In this document: in pieces, positions 16,003 through 20,106 of the stretch | How the letters are laid out: each line of letters begins with the position of its first letter | Position numbering within the stretch: position 1 is the stretch's first letter | Assembly: GCA_030612485.1 (NCBI GenBank) | Contig: JAUWNS010000021.1 | Span: 1-20,106 of the forward strand | Length of the DNA: 20,106 nt | Direction of reading: 5' to 3' | From: Candidatus Bipolaricaulota bacterium | GTDB taxonomy: Bacteria > Bipolaricaulota > Bipolaricaulia > UBA7950 > UBA9294 | Notes under the pieces: generated by a model | Databases searched by the model: none | Seen by the model: the letters and a program-made list of their open reading frames with translations, nothing else | Told to the model about the DNA's origin: nothing | Position numbers and translations under genes: made by a program

Positions 16003-17106
16003 ATGAGGATTGAGAGTGTAGACGTGTATAAGGCCGATATTTTCTTGAAAGAACCGTTTCGCATTTCTCTTGACGAAGTTGAGGTTGCCAAAAACGTCTT
16101 TATCAAGATAAACACCGACGAGCAGGTATACGGTATGGGGGAGGCCAGTCCGTTTACCGCGATCGTTGGTGAGACACAAGCGACCGTACTAGCGGCTGCG
16201 CGGGATTTGGCACGGCTCCTGATTGGCAAGGATCCACTGGAAATTGAGGAGCGGTTGGGAGAGCTGATGGCCTACCTCCCCAAGAACCCAACTGTAATAT
16301 CTGCCTTTGACATGGCACTATATGACCTTCTCGGCAAGGTAGCGGATCTGCCCTTGTATAGACTGCTGGGAGGTGGGAAACGCACGTTACTGACAGATCG
16401 TACTGTTGGTATCAATACTCCCGACAAGATGGTGCAAGATGCGCTCGATTTCAAGAACCGTGGTTTCCCGGCGATTAAGGTGAAATTGGGTACCACCGCT
16501 ACAGAGGACATCGATCGCATTCGACGCATTCGGGAGGCACTGGGGCCGGAGATACCGTTACGCATCGATGCCAATCAAGGATGGGACTATGTTACCGCAC
16601 TAAAGGCCCTGAAAGGTATGGAAGACCAGGGCATTCAATACTGTGAGCAGCCTGTGGCTGTTTGGGACTTTGAATCGATGGGCAAGATTAACTCTCAGAC
16701 CACGATTCCTATCATGGCCGATGAATCGGTCTTTGATGATCATGACGCCTATAGATTAGTCTCGATGGGGGCCTGTGACTACCTCAATATTAAGCTTTCC
16801 AAGTCGGGCGGTATCCACGTTGCTCTCAAGATCAACGCGGTAGCTGAGGCTGCTGGTATACCTTGCATGGTGGGATGCATGAATGAAACCCGTCTCGGCC
16901 TGAGCGCGGCCGCCCATGTCATCTCAGCCCGACTCAATATCCGGTTTGCCGACCTTGACAGCGCTGACATGCAGACGATAGATCCGGTCATTGGAGGGAT
17001 TAGCTACGGCGAGGGAGGGAAAGTGATTCTCCCTGATGGCCCTGGCTTGGGGGCGGATATCGATCCATCGTTCTTAAATAACCTAGAGTTATTTACTGTA
17101 AAGTGA
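16003..17106 (+). CDS. Dipeptide epimerase (L-Ala-D/L-Glu epimerase type, enolase superfamily)
   Basis: A 367-residue enolase-superfamily protein of the muconate-lactonising subgroup. Catalytic and metal residues are visible: Lys159 and Lys161 in AIKVKLG, Asp189 in RIDANQGW, Glu215 in CEQPV, Asp240 in IMADES and Lys267 in KLSKSGG. The Asp317-x-Asp319 pair in FADLDSAD is the feature that marks dipeptide epimerases, where it holds the free amino group of the dipeptide. Such enzymes interconvert L-Ala-D-Glu and L-Ala-L-Glu in peptidoglycan recycling, but relatives act on many other dipeptides. TAAGGGGGG precedes the start at a distance of about 10 bases. The 109-base gap upstream has at best a weak promoter (TATAGT near 15967). 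It sits between two AOS genes. Confidence 0.9.
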   Translation: MRIESVDVYKADIFLKEPFRISLDEVEVAKNVFIKINTDEQVYGMGEASPFTAIVGETQATVLAAARDLARLLIGKDPLEIEERLGELMAYLPKNPTVISAFDMALYDLLGKVADLPLYRLLGGGKRTLLTDRTVGINTPDKMVQDALDFKNRGFPAIKVKLGTTATEDIDRIRRIREALGPEIPLRIDANQGWDYVTALKALKGMEDQGIQYCEQPVAVWDFESMGKINSQTTIPIMADESVFDDHDAYRLVSMGACDYLNIKLSKSGGIHVALKINAVAEAAGIPCMVGCMNETRLGLSAAAHVISARLNIRFADLDSADMQTIDPVIGGISYGEGGKVILPDGPGLGADIDPSFLNNLELFTVK

Positions 17107-17187
17107 AGGAATTGGGATAACGCAGGGTGTTGTTCTGCCAGCTTTTTCAGACGGTTCAAGCGCGTTCAAGGAGCGCAGAGCGGGAAA

Positions 17188-18291
17188 ATGAAATCACACA
17201 TCAAAACGATGGGATCTGCGCTTGGCCCCAGAATGGTGATCGACGGGAGCGAGGTGGATTACTTTTGCGGAACCAGTTACTACACCTTGCACGGGGACCC
17301 CAGAGTGATCGAGGCGGCGTGCGAGGCAACCCGTCAGTACGGCACTGGTCCGGGAACCTCAATGGCAAGCCCACCTCTTCTTGAGGTGGTGAAGAGAGCA
17401 ACTGAGTTCTTCCAGACAGAGAGCGCTCAGTACATCATCTCGGGATATCTCGGAGACATGTTGCTTGTTCAATCGTTGAGCGATGATTACGACGTGGTAT
17501 TTGTCGATGCCGCTTCGCACTACAGTGTCTTTGATGGAATCCGTTCGACGGGAAAGCGTGTTATCCCTTTTTATCATTTGGATGCAGATGATTTGGCGCG
17601 GAACTTACGGGATAATCTGAAACCTAAACAAATCCCCTTGGTTATGTCGGATGGTATTTTCCCAGTAACGGGGGTTGTTGCTCCTTTGAGGGAGTATGTG
17701 AAAGTCTTGGCCCCTTACGACGGCGCCCTATTGTGTGTGGATGATTCCCATGCAGTTGGCGTGATCGGGAAAAAAGGACAGGGAAGCCTTGAGTACTGCG
17801 GAGTACAGGGGAAGAACCGTTACTTTACCGGCACTCTCAGCAAGGCATTCGGCGGGCTGGGAGGAATCATCCCTGGTAATCGTGATCTGATGGACAAGAT
17901 CACCCGCAACGTGAGAATCCCGGTTGGGGCCAGCCCTCCTTCCACAGCAGCAGCAGCAGCCTCTGTAATGGGGTTAAAGATTCTATCGGAACATCCCGAA
18001 ATGCGAATGCAGCTATGGTCCAATGTTGCCTACATGCGAACCGGCCTGAGAGAATTGGGAATAGATCTACCAGACTCACCAATTCCTATCGTTGCGGTCA
18101 CCGCCCTTTCCGGAGTAGACTTGAAGCGAGTTCAGCAAGATTTGGAGAAGGAAGGTGTTCTCGTGGCCTATGTTCCGCCGCACGGCTATTCAGATGCCCC
18201 CAACATGGAATCCTTGCGAATCGCAGTCTTCTCTACGCATACGCAAGAACAGATCGACCGGCTCTTGAAATCACTGGGAAAACTGGTGTGA
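17188..18291 (+). CDS. Highly divergent alpha-oxoamine synthase-like PLP enzyme (third copy)
   Basis: A 367-residue AOS-family protein aligning along its length with the one at 14799, with the PLP lysine at the same number (Lys219 in TLSKAFG). Also kept are His111 in ASHYSVFDG, Asp185/His188 in VDDSHAVGVIG and the C-terminal Arg in SLRIAVFSTHT. It lacks the usual N-terminal helix. The R-x3-GT-x3-H-x-x-LE block is lost (GPGTSMASPPLLEVV, about 54-68), and DGVFSMDGD is DGIFPVTGV (155-163). The Ser to Pro change and the lost Arg/His point to a different acyl donor or a different reaction. Ribosome binding before ATG 17188 is weak; ATG 17209 is an alternative start. The gap before it (17107-17187) has no gene. 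Directly after its stop lies an M19 dipeptidase remnant. Confidence 0.82.
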   Translation: MKSHIKTMGSALGPRMVIDGSEVDYFCGTSYYTLHGDPRVIEAACEATRQYGTGPGTSMASPPLLEVVKRATEFFQTESAQYIISGYLGDMLLVQSLSDDYDVVFVDAASHYSVFDGIRSTGKRVIPFYHLDADDLARNLRDNLKPKQIPLVMSDGIFPVTGVVAPLREYVKVLAPYDGALLCVDDSHAVGVIGKKGQGSLEYCGVQGKNRYFTGTLSKAFGGLGGIIPGNRDLMDKITRNVRIPVGASPPSTAAAAASVMGLKILSEHPEMRMQLWSNVAYMRTGLRELGIDLPDSPIPIVAVTALSGVDLKRVQQDLEKEGVLVAYVPPHGYSDAPNMESLRIAVFSTHTQEQIDRLLKSLGKLV

Positions 18292-18304
18292 AAACCGTTC
18301 CTAA

Positions 18305-18388
18305 GGGCCAGGACTCCGCACCCGTCAAGTGGAGAAAGCCTGCTACCAGAACTTCGAGCGTGTCTTCTGCGACGTGTTACGTGACTAG
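18305..18388 (+). pseudogene. C-terminal remnant of an M19 dipeptidase gene
   Basis: The frame behind the stop at 18302-18304 reads GPGLRTRQVEKACYQNFERV then FCDVLRD and a TAG (18386-18388). The intact M19 protein of this window ends GLRIRQVEKVCYQNLERV then FTEVLW, so the remnant matches its last 25 or so residues almost position for position, and the DNA is similar too (for example TGCTACCAGAAC in both). Everything upstream of this tail is gone; the third AOS gene ends only 13 bases earlier. The differences are mostly at third codon positions or conservative, so it comes from a diverged paralogue, not from a recent copy. It has no start codon and is not expected to be functional. Confidence 0.85.
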
Positions 18389-18411
18389 CGAAAGGGATGA
18401 AGCTGCTAATT

Positions 18412-18484
<73 letters not shown>

Positions 18485-18499
18485 TGCTGTTTGAAGTGG

Positions 18500-18851
18500 G
18501 TAGCGAATCCTGACCTCAAATGATAGAATGTCGTTCTCTCGCCTGTTCGTTGCATTCACTCAAGACGCCAAGGTGTCGCGACACCAAGATCGCAAGACAT
18601 GCCTGTGATCCTTGTTGTTCCCTCCTCTTCCTGGTGCTCTCTGCGTCGAGAGGATGCTCTTGCTCGCTCTCATTGCCCTTCACTCATTACGTATCACTGT
18701 TTCATGTCGGCGAATTCATCTGACGAAGACACCATCATGAAGTGACGGAGGCGACAGGCATATGCGCGAATTTGCCTGAGAACCAACACGCCTGTAAGCT
18801 GACTAGCGACAATCTTCGCGTCGAACTGAACTATCAGGAGGGAGGACGATC
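18500..18851. other. Gene-free stretch with a 14-bp palindrome
   Basis: No convincing gene lies between the broken tRNA and the ATG at 18852. The open frames here are short, C/T-rich and without family features. It holds the perfect palindrome GGTGTCGCGACACC (18572-18585) inside a run of related words (CAAGACGCCAAGG, CACCAAGATCGCAAGAC), reminiscent of degenerate intergenic repeats. At 18836-18846 a strong CAGGAGGGAGG serves the next gene. A promoter for the next operon must be here but no good match stands out. Confidence 0.5.
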
Positions 18852-19502
18852 ATGGCCATCAATGAGGAACTGCTGAGCTTTGTCAAGGAGGCCTTGGCGC
18901 GCGGCGTGTCGCGTGCGGATATTGAGAACGCCTTGCTGCAGGCGGGCTGGAAGCCCGACCAAGTGAAGGGTGCATTGGCTGCCTTCGCCCAGATCGACGA
19001 ATTTCCGATTCCCGTACCGAGGCCCAAGCTGTATCTCTCAGCACGCGAAGCGTTTATGTACCTTGTTCTGTTCACGACCCTGTATCTCGCAACCTTCAAC
19101 TTCGGGCGACTTATCTTCCAGTTCATCAACCTTGCCTTCCCCGACCCGGCTGCCTACGCCGAATTCGCCGACTCCGCGCGGCAGGCGATTCGCTTCTCAG
19201 TGTCCTCGCTGGTCATCGCATTTCCCATTTTCTTGTACCTGTCGCTGTTGATTGGCCGTGCCATCAAGCGCGATCCGAGCAAGCGTGCCTCGAAAGTTCG
19301 CAAGTGGCTGACGTACATGACCCTGTTTGTCGCCGCCGGTGTCATCATCGGTGACCTGACGACGCTTGTGTACAACTTCCTGGGCGGTGAACTCAGCCTG
19401 CGCGTCGCGCTGAAGGTGATCACCGTCGCTGTCATTGCCGGTGGCATCTTCGGCTACTACTTGTGGGATCTTCGGCAGGAAGAACAGGAGACGGAGGCAT
19501 GA
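18852..19502 (+). CDS. DUF5671-like integral membrane protein
   Basis: A 216-residue protein. Residues 5-45 (ELLSFVKEALARGVSRADIE, then NALLQAGWKPDQVKGAL) form a short helical UBA-like element. Four membrane helices follow at about 66-94, 113-136, 151-175 and 185-205. The segment EAFMYLVLFTTLYLATFNFG followed by LIFQFINLAFPDP is what I know from DUF5671 proteins, whose function is unknown. GGAGGGAGG lies 6 bases before the ATG, and the gene overlaps the next by ATGA. It looks unrelated to the peptide locus: the 560-base scar region separates them. Confidence 0.75.
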   Translation: MAINEELLSFVKEALARGVSRADIENALLQAGWKPDQVKGALAAFAQIDEFPIPVPRPKLYLSAREAFMYLVLFTTLYLATFNFGRLIFQFINLAFPDPAAYAEFADSARQAIRFSVSSLVIAFPIFLYLSLLIGRAIKRDPSKRASKVRKWLTYMTLFVAAGVIIGDLTTLVYNFLGGELSLRVALKVITVAVIAGGIFGYYLWDLRQEEQETEA

Positions 19503-19948
19503 AGACGCCTCGCAAGGCCATGAGTGTCAGGGCCGTCATCGCCATCAGCCTTGTCGTTGCGGTTCTGACTGTAGTGATCGTCGGGGTCACGCTGCTTGAC
19601 TCACCGGCACAAGAGCGGTTGCGACGGCTCGATGAACGACGCGTCGACGATCTGCGTAACATCGTCCGCAAACTGGATATCTACTGGACGCGCGAGGAAA
19701 CACTTCCGGCTTCGCTGCAGGAGCTTGCAGGCGAGCCAGGTGTCTTCATAGAGCTGTACGACCCTGAAAGCGGTCGACCTTATGAATATCGAGTACTCAG
19801 CAGCAATACCTATGAGCTGTGCGCGCAGTTCTCGCGCGATACCGCAGAAGAGCGAGACCACTTCTACAGAGACTATTGGTCCCACAGTGCAGGCAGGCAA
19901 TGCTTTGACCTCGAAGCGCAGGACGTTGAGCGCCCGTTGGAGCGATAG
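19499..19948 (+). CDS. Single-pass membrane protein of unknown function, partner of the DUF5671-like protein
   Basis: A 149-residue protein whose start overlaps the upstream stop (ATGA); ACGGAGG lies just before it. One membrane helix at about 11-33 is followed by a soluble domain: RRVDDLRNIVRKLDIYWTRE, LPASLQELAGEPG, DPESGRPYEYRVLSSNTYEL and CAQFSRD. This layout (short N-terminus, one helix, then a helix-LPxxL-DPxTGxPYxY pattern) resembles pseudopilin-like proteins often placed beside DUF5671 genes, though no prepilin cleavage site is clear. The domain would face the outside. I do not know a function; coupling suggests a complex with the upstream membrane protein. Confidence 0.7.
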   Translation: MKTPRKAMSVRAVIAISLVVAVLTVVIVGVTLLDSPAQERLRRLDERRVDDLRNIVRKLDIYWTREETLPASLQELAGEPGVFIELYDPESGRPYEYRVLSSNTYELCAQFSRDTAEERDHFYRDYWSHSAGRQCFDLEAQDVERPLER

Positions 19949-20106
19949 ACTTCTTGTCTTTGCCGAAGGCTCTATTCATGTTAGCTGTTGGTGGCATAGA
20001 TCAAGAGGATCCTACCGCAGTTAGGAACCAAGCTTGCGGGGTTAGCGCATTAGCATTACCGTCTAACCAACGGTACCAGCCAAGATAGTTAGGCAGGTAC
20101 TTTGTC
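19949..20106. other. Gene-free end of window
   Basis: I see no supported gene, RNA or strong terminator in these 158 bases. Short GTTAG/CTAAC words recur (around 20041-20065), too weak to call a repeat. Confidence 0.4.

Noticed and set aside
17125..17160. Terminator before the third AOS gene (GCAG...CTGC then CTTTTT)
   Set aside because: The stem is only about four pairs with a long loop; too weak to call.
18520..18723. 67-residue open frame in the gene-free stretch
   Set aside because: Cys/Ser/Leu-rich translation, no ribosome-binding site, no recognisable pattern.

Overview
The window (20,106 bp, apparently mid-50s percent GC by eye) comes from a bacterial chromosome rich in ABC importers and peptide or amino-acid metabolism. 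It shows Shine-Dalgarno starts, ATGA/TGATG coupled genes, sigma-70-like promoters and cytoplasmic-membrane ABC systems. No gene fixes the taxonomy. The style (nucleoside-type and phosphonate-type importers, a Thermotoga-like 2-amino-3-ketobutyrate ligase relative, a DUF5671-like protein pair) suggests a deep-branching, possibly uncultured anaerobe such as Bipolaricaulota, Thermotogota or a relative. That is only a guess. No transposase, integrase or CRISPR array is visible.

Layout. (1) 1-1505: the last two genes (permeases) of a BMP/nucleoside-type ABC importer; the first is cut by the window edge. (2) 1522-6505: a PhnD-PhnC-PhnE-PhnE importer with a good promoter. Both permeases carry an N-terminal RDD-like membrane domain, and the C-terminal piece of a third permease lies in frame directly behind the second one's stop codon. 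No phosphonate-degrading gene is present. (3) 6731-9320: a tightly coupled operon of an alpha-oxoamine synthase (AOS, Kbl-like), a RidA protein and an M19 dipeptidase. (4) 9362-10309 (minus): a D-Ala-D-Ala-ligase-like ATP-grasp enzyme with substitutions at substrate-side positions. It is divergent from (5) 10406-11044, a GntR/FadR-type regulator; the two promoters have abutting -35 boxes. (6) 11297-18291: a peptide-type ABC importer (binding protein and two permeases, no ATPases), then a second AOS enzyme, an L-Ala-D/L-Glu-type dipeptide epimerase and a third AOS enzyme. (7) 18292-18851: a scar region with the C-terminal remnant of a second M19 dipeptidase, a tRNA-Ala(GGC) whose 3' half is destroyed, and a palindrome. 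(8) 18852-19948: a DUF5671-like membrane protein and a coupled single-pass protein.

How the genes may work together: regions 3-7 look like one accessory locus for import, epimerisation, cleavage and possibly synthesis of dipeptides, combined with three PLP enzymes that join (or split) amino acids and acyl-CoA. The M19 remnant behind the third AOS gene indicates that an AOS-plus-M19 module was once present twice. The second and third AOS proteins lack the usual N-terminal segment and have changed a family motif, and the ligase has changed residues that in E. coli DdlB position the substrates. Together these make a specialised dipeptide/aminoketone pathway the best candidate for something undescribed here. 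Its substrate and direction (catabolic or biosynthetic) cannot be read from the sequence.
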